64,000 nucleotides of DNA from NCBI GenBank assembly GCA_030762895.1, contig CM061063.1, forward strand, positions 96,804,210 to 96,868,209, read 5' to 3'. The notes beneath the pieces are model-generated. The model did no database searches. It was not told the DNA's origin and saw only the letters and a list, made by a program, of their open reading frames with translations. The DNA is from Sophora flavescens. Taxonomy: Eukaryota; Streptophyta; Magnoliopsida; Fabales; Fabaceae. This document shows positions 36,216-47,653 of the stretch, in pieces (within the stretch, counting starts at the first letter, position 1; each line of letters begins with the position of its first letter). Both the position numbers and the translations under genes were made by a program.

Positions 36216-37105
36216 TAGATTTAATTATTGAGTTGGTCCCTAAACTATTTGAGAGAAAAAATTTAATTCTTGAAATGATAATAGTAAAATAATAAAATAT
36301 GAAATTGTGCTAGAAAATTCATATTTTATAATAAAATATTAAGCTATTAAACTGAGTAAAATATTTAATATTTGAAATAACATTAAATAAAAAATGGAAT
36401 GATAACATTAAAATATTTGAAATAACATTAAAATAATTAATATTTAATACCAAAAATATTATTTAAAAAATATTTAAATAATCTAATAAAAACCTCAATT
36501 AAAATTTAAAATAACATAATAAATAATAAAATAAATTAAATAACTCAAAATATAATCTATACTATATTCAAATCTCATGGACTCTGCTACAGTGTTCCTA
36601 CCATAAATTAATTTTTTTTGTTGACAAGTTCCTACCATAAGTTAATGAGTACGGTATTTCACTATTTTGTTCTCGTCTCTCCTTTACATCTTTAACTTTT
36701 TTAAATTATTATTTAAAATGTTTTTAGAGGGAAAATATTTGTAATTAGTGTCTTATGTTATATTTTTTGTTAACAAATTATAGAGTTGCTTATCTTGAAA
36801 ACTCTATCAGATACTTACAAGTATTTTAAAAAGTTTTTCATTTATTTGTTTACTTTTTAAAATTACTTTTGTCTGTAATATTTTAAATAATTGATTTTTA
36901 ATTTGTTAACTTTTTGAAAATAATATAATCAATATAGATATTTTTTTATAATTTAGGTGAGTTGGGTCCCGAGGGAATATCGGGGCCAGGGCATACCTCA
37001 CAGCTTAAAGAAAGCTTATAGAGGTACTTATAGATTACCCACCAAAAAGAATATAGATATATTTTTAATTCTGAATTGATTATCGATTAAATTATAATTT
37101 TTTTT
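36216..37105. other. AT-rich spacer
   Basis: Copy A homology ends near 36300. Beyond it is very AT-rich sequence with AAATATTT-like runs and, at about 36960-37050, a more GC-rich patch (GGGTCCCGAGGGAATATCGG). I see no gene or clear element. Confidence 0.5.
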
Positions 37106-37270
37106 AAGCAAAGAAGGCATGCAGAGGCATCACAATAGAGACTAACATCCCAACTAGGTTGGCACCTTAGCCACTATCCATCATATGCAGCACACCCCAA
37201 TTTATTGAAAAAAAGAAAAAACAAAAACAATACAAGAGCATGGGGGGGCATGAACCAAACCCATGGAATC
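37106..37270 (-). mobile_element. LINE 3' tail
   Basis: Read on the minus strand it carries the tail seen in the other LINEs (GGTGCCAACCTAGTTGGGAT and GATGCCTCTGCATGCC) followed by oligo-A (37106-37115). Only the tail and a short 3' UTR are present. A TSD was not resolved. Confidence 0.65.
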
Positions 37271-37487
37271 ACCTAAAGTGAAAATATTCTAAAATATATT
37301 TACATCATAATATTTTTTTTTTGTAGGAACCCACCGTAATTAGGGTATTTGGCTCACCGTGGGTTCACAAAGCATCCCCACAAGCATAGATCCTTTGGAT
37401 CCGCTATGAACTATTCTCCACTCAGATGCTTATTCACAGTTAAGGTCCTCTCCTATAAACTCAGTCTTCGCAACCAACTCAGTCACA
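37271..37487. other. Unassigned junction DNA
   Basis: It contains a moderately GC-rich stretch (CACCGTGGGTTCACAAAGCA) without a recognisable element, and ends where copy B begins. Confidence 0.4.
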
Positions 37488-37534
37488 CTTCAAATTATAT
37501 TTATTTTTATCTTATTTATTTTTTTATTATGAAG

Positions 37535-37564
37535 CCCGTACGATGCACGGGTACAATAATCTAG
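37535..37564 (+). mobile_element. Helitron-like 3' terminus (copy B)
   Basis: The hairpin CCCGTACGATGCACGGG (one stem mismatch relative to copy A) is followed by TACAATAATCTAG and T. It is the same terminus as 9251-9280, duplicated with its flank. Confidence 0.58.
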
Positions 37565-38930
37565 TTGATAATCAAACTAAGATGTGATATTTACTTAACT
37601 ATATTCTTTATTTTATTTATTACTTTAAACAATAACTTTGTTGTTAATTGATGTTTATAAGTTTAATCTTTTAATATTTTGTTATAAAACAATGATTTTC
37701 AAGCACAATTTATATTTCATTATTTTGTTACCATCATACATCGTTTTATTACTTTTTATTTATATAGGCACATTTTTACTTTAGGGACCTAATTGATAAT
37801 TTTATATAAGTTCAGAGACCCAATTAAAAACTTTTTAGTTAAGGGACCCAATTGAAAATTTTACATAAGTTCTGGGTCCTAATTATAATTTTTTTTAGTT
37901 TAGGATCTAATTGAAAATTATCAAATTGTCCAGGGACCAACTCAATAATTAAATATGTCATATATATCGATTTATCCAATTCAACCAATGTCTCACTGGT
38001 TCGACCAATGACCCGCTGAACTAGTGCCTCAACCAAGACGATGACCAGTCCGATTTTAATAACACTGCTTTTTTTTTACTCGACGTCTCCCGTTTGAACA
38101 AGGTTCGATCCTCAATTTTTTTCAACTTAAATTTTTTTCCTTTTCCTCTTAAATAAACATAACATGTGGTGTGTTCTAGAAAAAATTGACAGAAGCTTCA
38201 GTGGGAATAAAACACGCAACCTGTTGACTTAAATGGGAACAAATGGGTGAATGGCCATCTGCCTAAACATTGATGTTTTGTTAATGACTATCTTCTTTAT
38301 ATTTAAAACCTATTGTTATTTTGTTAGATTTATGATTTAAAATTTATATTATGAATTGTGACAGTCACACTTAAGGAAAACAATTTTTATATTTTAAATT
38401 ATTTTCAATTGTCCGTTAATTTTAATATTATTATAATTAACTAATTAAATGTTTACAACACTACTATTTTTATGACATAACCATATTGTATTATAAGAAA
38501 AGTTTTAACATTTTTTAAAAAAATAGAATGAACTTCCAAATATCCTAACTCAACCTTAATAACTTTTAACACTACATTTGGAGTGAAAAATAAAAAAAAA
38601 TTAAAAATTCATCTGGGCGTACAAAAGACTTAGTTGGGTCATCCACATTTAACTAGACTACACACTTTGTGACATGACCACATTGTCTTCTAAAAAAATT
38701 ATTTTAAAAAAATAGAATGATCTTCCAAATACTCTAAATCAACCCTAATAACCTTTAAACTTAACTTTGGAGTGAAAAATAAAAAAATAAAAAATTATAT
38801 TGGAACATATTGGCCTAAGAATGACATAATTGAGTCATCCACCATATATAATACTGCTTTCGTGACTTAAAAATATTGTCTTCTAATATTTTATTTTTAA
38901 AAATAAAAATAAAAATAGAAAGAGCTTCCA
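37565..38930. other. AT-rich non-coding DNA shared with copy A
   Basis: Counterpart of 9281-10667, including the TTTAGGGACC repeat (37780-37945). No gene. Confidence 0.7.
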
Positions 38931-41256
38931 AATATGCTATTTATGTGATATTCATATGTTTTGTAATGAACATATGTTATATATTAAAAATTTCGTAAGG
39001 TTAATAACAAATTAATATAATAGCTTGGTGGTAAGATTACCTTGAATGTTCCACTGGTGTACATTTCAAATTTCATTCATATGACGTAGATCCCAATTTA
39101 ATTACTCCTACCTCCGGACCTAATTATAAGCAAAAAAACCTAAATTCACGCTTATTAAGAAAGTTAGTTAATTTAGTTTAATTGTCTTCATTTATGTAAA
39201 AAAAAATGAGCTACAATTACTAAAGTACCCTTTAATTGTCTCGGGAGTGTGTAATGATCTTGGAAAAGTAAAAGATGAATTGGTTGGATTGGTTGATTGT
39301 CTTGACTTTTGGAACATTGACATTAAATAGAGTTGAATTGGTTGTCATTTGCTTATATTTAAGTCCACAAAATATAGCTACTTTTTTGCTTATATTTGAG
39401 TCCGGAGGGAGTATAAGGAAACTTTCATAGAACATATACAAATCATAAAAGAACAAATATTATAGCGCACATAGGACAAAACAGAAACTAATGGCAAGAA
39501 ACTTGAGTGCATATCTTCTTCTATAAAACAGAAGCCTTGGAGAAGATCAACAACAAACTCTTTTAATAATAAAATGAGAGGAACTGTTGTTTTCTTGCAA
39601 TCTTATATTCTTCCTTTTTCTTGGAGCTCCTTATATGCTTATCCACTATAGAGTTTTTTTTCTAGGATCCATTACAGCTCATCTTATAAGAGCATAAAAG
39701 TGAGATATAGTCTCTTGTTTTTGTAGAAAAAGAGACTGTGGGTAGCATTGAGGAGTCTTCCTTGGCTCTGGTTACTCTATTTTTGGCTGAAATAGAGTTT
39801 TCTGGATGTCTTTAAGAGAAAGAAACCATTATAACCCTGACACACACACATATATATGCATAAGTTTTAATTTCTATTTTTTCTGTTAATTGAAGCCCAA
39901 TTCACCCCTCCTCTTGGTTCTATCATATAGATAGATACATCATACATGATACATCTATTCCAACAAAACTGGTTTTTTTTCCATCTACTTCATATAACTA
40001 ATATAAGTACCAAAGGTTGCATTAATAAACATGGATAGCTTAAATTTCAGAAAAAAAGATACCATATCAGGTTAAATGTATTCTGATGGATATGAAAATC
40101 ACGGATGATCAAAACCCAATCATTTGATCCAAAGAAGGTCACATTAACATATGGGTAGGGTTTCACTAGAAGAAGTTGAGGTTCCAAGGTCAATGTGATA
40201 CTAGTTAGTTTGATCGATGCAATGGTAACCTGCAATTTGACTTGAGAACCATAGAGTTATCTTCATAGGCAGATATGTATGTCCCTGCATTTCAATCCTG
40301 GCCAAGAAGACTTGGAATCTAAGAATTACGTTGCAGCGTCCATTTTATTCTTTTGATTTGGTCAAAAACGGTATGGAGCTGCGCACAACCAGATTATCTT
40401 CATCTTCAACATGACCCTGGTTTCTAATCTATTAAGGTCATAAGACTTTGAAGACAAGGATGTGGGAATACCACTGGGACTCTTCTCTTTATTCTAACAA
40501 ACTTCTCCTCTTTCGTTTTATCCGAGATGTCATTACCTCTTCCAGGGAAACTAAAAATCAAAGAAAGAAGAGTGCAAATTTAGATGAGAGAAACTATCAA
40601 CTATAAATTGGAACGATCTTGTTTTATTATTATTTTTTAATACACACTCAAATGTATCTAGTGGTCTATATCAATAAATGCGTGAACATGTAGAAATAAC
40701 AAATGCAGAGAATTAAAATCCAAAAGTGAATCACTTAAATTAAGCCAGACAAATATGAGATATTTACAAACTTAATAATAATAGTAGTAGTATTTTCTTG
40801 AAACTCTTTCACATGCAAACAACCAAGCAAGTCATTGAGACTTTAATTAGAGTTAATTAGGGTGGATTAGTATTGATAAATTGATGACTTGGAAGCTTGT
40901 AAGAAGTAGATTCAAATACTAGTATCTTAAAATCAAAAGAGATATAAATCAGATCAGATGAAGCCACGTAACTTCATATCGCAACCAGTGAATAAATGGA
41001 AGGAAAATATTTAAGAAATGAAACCTGGAAAGTTGGTAATGGCGTACTGGCTTTCCCTTAATTTCATATGAACTTTGCAATGGCATACTGGCTCGAACTA
41101 GAGGAGGATTAGTCGAGTCGGCTGGTTCCGTGATTTGTGTGCACCGGGCTTTTTGGGCTTGGGCTCGGGCTCCTTCGTTGCTTTCTCGGCCTAGATGTTC
41201 AACTAACCCTTTGGAGTTAACATTGAAATTTAATTTAGATTAGATCTACATCATTT
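38931..41256. other. Copy-B-only intergenic DNA
   Basis: Apart from the Stowaway MITE (39105-39411) I see no gene or named element. Features of note are a short CA/TA tract near 39842-39857 and a GC-richer patch at 41100-41200. Short open frames here show no coding character. Confidence 0.5.
39105..39411. mobile_element. Stowaway-like (Tc1/mariner) MITE
   Basis: 307 bp with terminal inverted repeats: left CTCCTACCTCCGGACCTAAT and, inverted from the right end, CTCCCTCCGGACTCAAATAT. It is flanked by TA on each side. The CTCCCTCCG start and TA target duplication are the Stowaway signature. Confidence 0.85.
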
Positions 41257-41261
41257 TTTTT

Positions 41262-41690
41262 CTTCTAAAAGTAAAAATTTAATTCAACAAAACTAGGACA
41301 GCATATCCATCCAAACATTCATTTGTCCTGTGAACCTAGAACAAAGTAAATAAGACTTATTTCTTTTTATCACCAGCTCCACCAGCCCTCATCTTCCTGA
41401 GAACATTGGACATCTCCTCACGCTTCTTCTTTGCACGTTTGTGGGTTCCGAACTTTCTTTTTGCAACCTTCAGTGCTCGCTTATCCTTTCCAACCTTGAG
41501 TAACTCGGTTATACGCTTCTCATAAGGAACGAAACCAGAAACCTCACGGATGAGGTTCCTTACAAAGTGCACCCTCTTGCTTGTTTTCCCCTTGCGATCT
41601 GAGGGTTTTGGAGGCAATTCCCTTTTGGTGACAATGTGACCCCTATTCAATCCAACAAACAGACCCTTGATGTTAGCGTAAGTAATAAAG
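41262..41690 (-). pseudogene. RPL36: Ribosomal protein eL36 retrocopy, 5'-truncated
   Basis: Encodes 60S ribosomal protein eL36 without its first residues. The frame is open from about GLFVGLNRGH (41687) through PSDRKGKTSKR, EKRITELLKVGKDKRALKVA and KKREEMSNVLRKMRAGGAGD to a KKK terminus and stop at 41357. It is about 105 residues, against about 110 in plants. The normal N-terminus (about eight residues before GLFVG) is replaced by unrelated sequence. Everything recognisable is in one exon, whereas plant eL36 genes usually have introns. After the stop comes a 3' UTR-like stretch and an A-rich run (minus strand, 41254-41266), possibly a worn poly(A). Together this points to a processed pseudogene. 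It could instead be the last exon of a real gene whose short first exon lies to the right, since AG precedes GGTCTG. Confidence 0.8.
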
Positions 41691-42135
41691 TCGGGATCAA
41701 AGTTAAAACAAAGATACTTTTTTAAAAAAGATAAAAATTTGAAAAAAATATTTAAAAGAAAAAAGCTTACTACTGAAAAATTGACCTAAGGAAATATATT
41801 TTCATTGAAGATTTCTAACTGTAAATCAATCAACAAGAACATTGAAAGTAGACACTGATAAAAGTGAAATAGATTATGATTATATATGTAAATCCTTTGC
41901 TTTCAGAAAAATCAAATTTGAACCAACCATTCAATGATAAATGAAAGCATATATATATATATATATATTCATGCCAAAAATAAAAGATTTTAATAAATTT
42001 AAATGATAATTTAGTATTGTTGTCATACCTTTGGTGCTTCATTGATTTGATTTCCATGGTTTATGATCATTTCTATGACAATATATAAGATCTTCATCGT
42101 TGTCTTCATCGTCATCTTCATTGGAAAGCTACAAT
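41691..42135. other. AT-rich DNA between the two retrocopies
   Basis: No gene recognised. It contains a short (AT)n tract at 41948-41969 and A-rich runs. Confidence 0.5.
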
Positions 42136-42511
42136 TGTTTGAGAAATCCGGAAAGTTTACGCTATATACGGATGCAGACAAATTGAAGATATGTTTGGGT
42201 TGAAGGAAAGGGAGACGAAATGGATATTTTAGGTAGATTAGCTTGTTTTGAGGTAAAGTTCTCTTTGGAGCATAACTCACTTCCACTACGATTGTTTGAG
42301 AAAGCTACAATTGTTTGAGAAATCCGGAAAGCTACAATTGTTTGAGAAATCCGGAAAGTTTTCGCTATATACGGATGCAGACCAATTGAAGATATGTTTG
42401 GGTTGAAGAAAAGGGAGACGAATTGGATATTTTAGGTAGATTAGCACCAACCAATTTGGATACTGTTTATATATTCTAAGTAAATAGTTAAACCAAAAGA
42501 ATCTTATTATT
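42136..42511. repeat. Locally amplified repeat at the AGO4 3' breakpoint
   Basis: It matches 11400-11632 of copy A but is scrambled. The motif ACAATTGTTTGAGAAATCCG recurs near 42130, 42308 and 42336, and the following roughly 100 bp (GATATGTTTGGGTTGA..., GGATATTTTAGGTAGATTAG) occurs twice. It ends CTTATTAT at 42510, directly against the broken end of the AGO4-like sequence. Confidence 0.75.
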
Positions 42512-45209
42512 GTTGAAGATGTCTCAGATTTATCCTCAAATTTCATGAACATCCCCACCTGAGTAGCAGCCAAGTGTGCATAGCAAATTGGAGCAACAAC
42601 AGAAATGGCAGTGGTGCTCCTTTGATACACATATGATAGAGAATGGACAAGCTCCTGCAGCTCATCAGGGGAGAAACCAATCTCATCATGCAGAACATGG
42701 TAGTGTGCAGGTCTACTGGTACCGATCATTCCAGCATGCGCACATAAGTAGAAATCATAATTTCTAGGATGACAGATTTTATTGTCGATAATAGTTCCAG
42801 GTGGGACATTGTCAGGAGAGCCAGACTGGAAAAATCGTGTGTGGTGGTTCTTCTGAGCAACGATTAACAAACATTTGGGGTTCCACTTATCATCAAGAAA
42901 TTTACACGCCTCGATGATTTGATCAAGTTCAATATTCAAAACTTGATTGAACTGTGATTCACCTGACACCATCCCTGAAAATGATTATATTATCTGGCTT
43001 TCTCTTCCCAGAACTTACATAGAAATCAAGCAAAAGTTCCCTCATGATGCCTTCATCCTCCTTTTCAGATACTTTCTTGAACAAATTATCTATCATTTCA
43101 ACCTTCGCAGACTGCGTACGAACACATGCCCTATACTTCGAGATCAGAGGCCACTGTCTAGAGCTGACCACCGCTGCAATCGACGGAATATCAGACTGTC
43201 CTGGCGAACCATGAGATACATCCATGCCTAGAATGATGGTGGGAGCTTTGGAAACAATGGGAAGAGAAGGTGAGTGTTCAACGCCCAACAATGAATTCAA
43301 CCCACCAAGCTTGGCATTGATCTTTAAAAAAACATTAGTTAGAAATTGATCATTGACCCTTAGAGGACACATGCACTGATTAACGATTCCATACTCAGCA
43401 AGATTCTTCTTTTTCCACAGACCATAAATTTCACAGTTTTTCCGCTCAGGAATTAGACAAAGAAGAAACTGAGGAGCCCTAGGTAGTTTAGATTGGATGT
43501 TCTCAAACATCTTCTCCACTCTAACCATAGGTGGGGCACGCCTAAACTGGGGATTCTCTTCAAACACATCAAATGGGGAATCTATCGCAATTCCTCTCAT
43601 TTCTCCAATTATAATCAGATCTCTCACAAGCCCTCGTACATCACAGCATGCAGAAAAGTTAACCACAGCCCATCGTTCTATCTTTGTTGGCTGCACGAAT
43701 TTCTTATTACTGAAATTCCATCTCCCATTCCTTGGATTCAAATCCTCACCATTGCCAAATTTCAACCTTGGAGCAGGCAAAACACGACCTTCCACTTCAG
43801 TAAAGCCAGTGCTTATAGAAATTCCACAATTACGAAGCAAGGGCTCAGAACCGTAGTTGCTAGTTTTAAGTGCAGCAGACAAAATCTTCATCCTCTCATG
43901 TGGCTTTTGCCTGGACTTCACCAGGGAAGCCCGTTGAAGCGTGGACAGAGCTTTCGTATAACTTTGCAAAGACACCAATTCACAAAGCTCAATTGGGAAA
44001 TATGTTGGCCGTTTAGGCTTGCCAGCATTGATACATGGAAGCTCAGCAGAGTACTGGAGATCTATCTTGCGAGTATTAAGAAAATAATCATATACAGTCA
44101 CTTCCTCAGTACTGTCATCACCATCTCTTCCACCTTTGTTCTTCAGAGTAAAAGTCTGCTCTCTGCATGGAAGTTCACTGAGACCAGTAATTTTGTACTC
44201 TTGATTGGATGGTCTAATTTTAATCCTCAGATTTTTTAGTGTCCTTTTGGCCTTTGCCCAGTTAATTTGATATGGATCTCTCACATTTTGATTGGAAATT
44301 AAGAAGTCCACCACATGCCCAGGTTGAATTATCATTGTAGTGGAAATATCTATGTTAAGAGACAGGCCGCTCTGTGTTGTTCTAAAACTTGAATGGAATC
44401 CTCTACAGCCTAGGACGCCACCTCCAACATCAGCAAAATTATTCGGATCATTGTGGAAGAAAGATTGACGGACAAGTAGGCAACCTTGCTTTGCTGCATG
44501 TTGCCTCAAAACGATATCAAGCACTCTAATGGCTTCTTGGAAATTCTCTGATTCCTGCCCCCGTAAGGCATTGGCAATGGCCTGCATTAGAATTTTCGCA
44601 GCAAAGCTAATCTCTACTTTAAATGTCTTTGCGCGATATGGGCGCCACATTCTCTTTCTGTCACTCTCATTGTCCCCGTGACCATTAGGACTACAATTGC
44701 CATTATTTCTGTTAGATGTGACATCCTCTAGAACAACTTCAAACTCAAGCTTGTTTCGAGGGAGAGACCCAATAGTAAACAGACTTTTCGCCCCATCATA
44801 TGCAAAGTCCTTACCATTTAACTCAGATTCATATGTCTCCTGCACCCTATCCATTATCTTTCTCCCTACACCCTTCTCTTCAACAGGGCGTCCATCTTCA
44901 TAAGAAAAAGACACACTATAATGGAAGAAATGGTCATCCCTGTTAGTGACATTAACTTTGAAGTGATTGGTCAGAAGAGATATCTTCATTCCTTTTGATC
45001 CCAGCCCACATCTGGCTACTGGAAGGCGGGAAACCTTTTTCTTAAGGGGTTCAGCAGGTGCAGGAAGCACCTCTTCTACTTGGATCGGTACAACATCTGG
45101 TGGGACAATAGGAGGTGGTGGTGGCAAAGACTCCTCCTTGCCATTTCCATCTGGCTCAAACGAATCCATAGTCGGAAAGTTGAAAAACTGTGGCTGAGAC
45201 TTAACAAAC
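42512..45209 (-). pseudogene. AGO4: ARGONAUTE4-like retrocopy, intron-free, frameshifted, 3'-truncated
   Basis: AGO4-clade proteins bind 24-nt siRNAs and guide RNA-directed DNA methylation. From ATG 45169 one frame runs 736 codons without an intron: a Pro-rich N-terminus (1-40), N/linker region (about 50-270), PAZ (about 285-400), MID (about 545-625, QFLLCLIPERKNCEIYGLWK) and the start of PIWI. Catalytic Asp650 (GMDVSHG), Glu691 and Asp733 (FRDG) are present. At about 42962 one extra base shifts the frame. The next frame carries the rest of PIWI, including HPRNYDFYLCAHAG and the catalytic His region HYHVLHDE, to FEDKSETSS. There the sequence ends at 42512, about 20-25 residues before the usual C-terminus. 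About 40 bp of 5' UTR-like sequence precedes the ATG. Plant AGO4 genes have around twenty introns, so this is a processed copy. The full-length 5' end and few lesions suggest it is fairly young. Assignment to AGO4 rather than AGO8/9 or AGO6 is by recognition only. Confidence 0.9.
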
Positions 45210-45802
45210 AGAAATTTAAATTTAAATTTTGGATATTTAAAATATATTTTTAATAAAATAATTCACTTAACTTGGACCAGATTTTGTTGGATTTAATATG
45301 GATTTAGTCTTAGTTTGTTTAAATTAAGATTTTTATCCTTATTTGTTTTCATATTTACATATTATTAGTTTTTTTTGACTAATTTTACATATTTACATAT
45401 TATTAGTAATGGCAATAAAGTAAATTAACTAAAATGATATTATTTTTTTAGGCTATTTAGAATAAATAATTCAATTTGAAAATTAATTTAAAATTTATCA
45501 TTATAATGAATTTTAGGAGTTATTTTAATTCATAATCCATTTTTTGTGAGGAAATTTTATAAAATAAGAATTAATCTGATTTTTAAATTTTTAATTCTTT
45601 AAAAATCAAACTACTTCTTGTAAACAAAAAATCCAATTACTTATTAACTTTAGTTATATTTTAGTTTTTTTATTTAATTTAGTATTTAATTAATTAAATT
45701 AATGGTTTATAATATTTAAGTTAATAATAAATATTTTAAATTCATTAAACTTAACTAATAGTCAATAAATATTTAAAAATGATCTCATTTGGAGAATCTT
45801 TA
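45210..45802. other. AT-rich DNA shared with copy A
   Basis: Counterpart of 12600-13190. No gene. Confidence 0.7.
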
Positions 45803-46205
45803 TTATAGATGGAGAAGTTGTATGCAACTTTGTAAATATATGAACTTTAGAGTTTCTCATATCTATAGGGAATAGGGAAGGTAACAACTGTGCGAATAAA
45901 TTGACTTATTTTGGGATTAAATCCCAATGTTTTCTTGGTGGTATTTGATTCTGGATTATTAGTGAAGACTTCTATAGAAATAGATGGGCTCTTCCTAATT
46001 ATAGATTTAGGTGATTAACTTTTTGTTCTAGCTTCATGAGTTTTGGTTTTATGTCCCCCGTGATTTTGTATTTTTTATTATTTTTTCTATTAACAAATTT
46101 ATGTATGCTGCAGATGATTGGTAGGGTTTGAGATGCCGACCTAATTGGGATCTTCTACTCCTATTGTGATGACTTTGTATGCTTATGTTTGTTATTTTAA
46201 GAAAA
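45803..46205 (+). mobile_element. 5'-truncated LINE (copy B)
   Basis: The same fragment as 13195-13592: RNase H-end relic, stop region, GATGCCGACCTAATTGGGAT tail and A-rich end. Confidence 0.7.
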
Positions 46206-46493
46206 CTTATGCTTTGTATGGTACTCAAAATACAGAAGTTTTTCGTCAATATATATATAGGCTAATTTTAAAATTATTTGAAATCTTAACTTTAAAATTA
46301 ATTTTTTACAAAAAAAAGCTTTAAATTTAATTTTGAGAATTATAGGAATTATTTTGATTTATAATTAATAAATTCATTGGAAAGTTTCTAAAATAGGAAT
46401 TTATTGGATTTTATATTCCATTTAATTTAAAATTTGGTAGCACCAATTTTTTTTTTATAATTTTGAATCAACTTAACTTTGATCAGATTTGAG
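46206..46493. other. AT-rich DNA shared with copy A
   Basis: Counterpart of 13593-13917, with a much shorter AT microsatellite. No gene. Confidence 0.6.
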
Positions 46494-46730
46494 GGGATTG
46501 ATATAGGTACGAAGTATCCACCATCATTAGCAGTGACTAAACTCCGTCGGGAAACCTGTGGGGCACACAAGGTGGGTTCTCCCCTCCCAACCAAGTTTTC
46601 TCCATACTCAAGAGTCAAGATTCGAACCCCCGACCACATGCTTAAGGTGTCCAACTCCCTTACCACTTGGGCCAACCACATGTTGGTAAACTGAGACTCG
46701 AACCCTGCCACGTTCAGAGAATGCACGACA
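46494..46730 (-). mobile_element. tRNA-derived SINE (copy B)
   Basis: Paralogue of 13918-14155 with the same A and B boxes (TGGCCCAAGTGG and GGGTTCGAATC on the minus strand) and TTGAG flanks (46489-46493, 46731-46735). Confidence 0.63.
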
Positions 46731-46735
46731 TTGAG

Positions 46736-47648
46736 GGGATTTAATTTATTCTAGTTTTTATTGCTTAAATTTATAAATTTTCCTTATTAGTTAATTTATT
46801 TACATATTATAAGTAAAAAATAAAATTATTTAAAGAAAATGAATATTATTAATTTATAATATTCTAAATAAATATTTTAAAGTTTAAAATTATTAAAATC
46901 TTATCTTTATAATGAATTTTAGTAATTATTTTGATTCTTAATCTAAATTATCTTTTGATACAAATTAATGTTATTTTAAAGAAATTTAAATTTAAATTTT
47001 ATATATTTAGAATAATTTGTAAACTTGGACTAGATTTGATTGGACTTAATTTAGTTTTAGTTTCATCAAATTAATAATTTTATCCTTGTTAGTAATTTTC
47101 TTATCTGCATATTTTTACTAATGTAAATAAAGTAAATTAATTAAATAAACGATGCTCATTATTTTTAAGCTATTGAGAATAAATAATTCATTTTGAAAAT
47201 TAAGTGAAATGTTATCATTATAATGAATTTTAAGAATTTTTAAATTCATAATTCAATTTTTTTGGAAATTTTATGAGATAACAATTAATCTTATTCTTAA
47301 AAAATGTAATTATTTAAAATTCCAAATACTTTTTTTACACAAAAATTAAAATTTCTTAATATCAGTTATATTTGAGTGTATTTGTTCGTTTTAATTTCAA
47401 TTTTCAATTTTGATTAATTTAAATTAAATTTTTTAAATTTTTTTGGTACACTAATTTATTAATTTAATCTAACCATTCATGCTCCTTTGGTGTGTGTCTT
47501 TTTGTTTCACTTCCACTTTATAGGTAGATTTTTAATTATTCACTTTCACTTTCCCTTATTTGTCAAAAACGACTCTAAGTTTTGTCAAAATAAAAAACGA
47601 CTCTAAGTTCTATCTTCTTCCAAAACAAAACAAAAATGGCTCTAACCA
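46736..47648. other. AT-rich DNA with the empty LINE site
   Basis: It matches 14161-14560 followed directly by 21975-22470 of copy A, so the LINE/E2 complex is absent here (junction near 47140). No gene. Confidence 0.7.
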
Positions 47649-47653
47649 GGGGG

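Larger units (their letters stand above)
9194..36300 (+). other. Segmental duplication copy A
   Basis: This segment is collinear with 37488-57310 in the same orientation. Matching blocks, judged by eye, are 9194-10667 with 37488-38930; 11400-11632 with 42136-42511; 12600-14560 with 45210-47140; 21975-22904 with 47150-47653 plus 51494-51931; 29655-30568 with 51932-52846; LTR Y 30569-35772 with 52847-56440; and 35773-36300 with 56441-57300. The differences are nearly all discrete insertions, several with target-site duplications. Confidence 0.85.

Noticed and set aside
42286..42511. Extension of the AGO4-like frame into a novel C-terminus (about 75 residues)
   Set aside because: It only reads through the adjoining repeat shared with 11400-11632. 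No evidence that it is a real protein tail.
43493..44239. 248-codon plus-strand frame opposite the AGO4 copy
   Set aside because: Antisense shadow of the AGO4-like reading frame.
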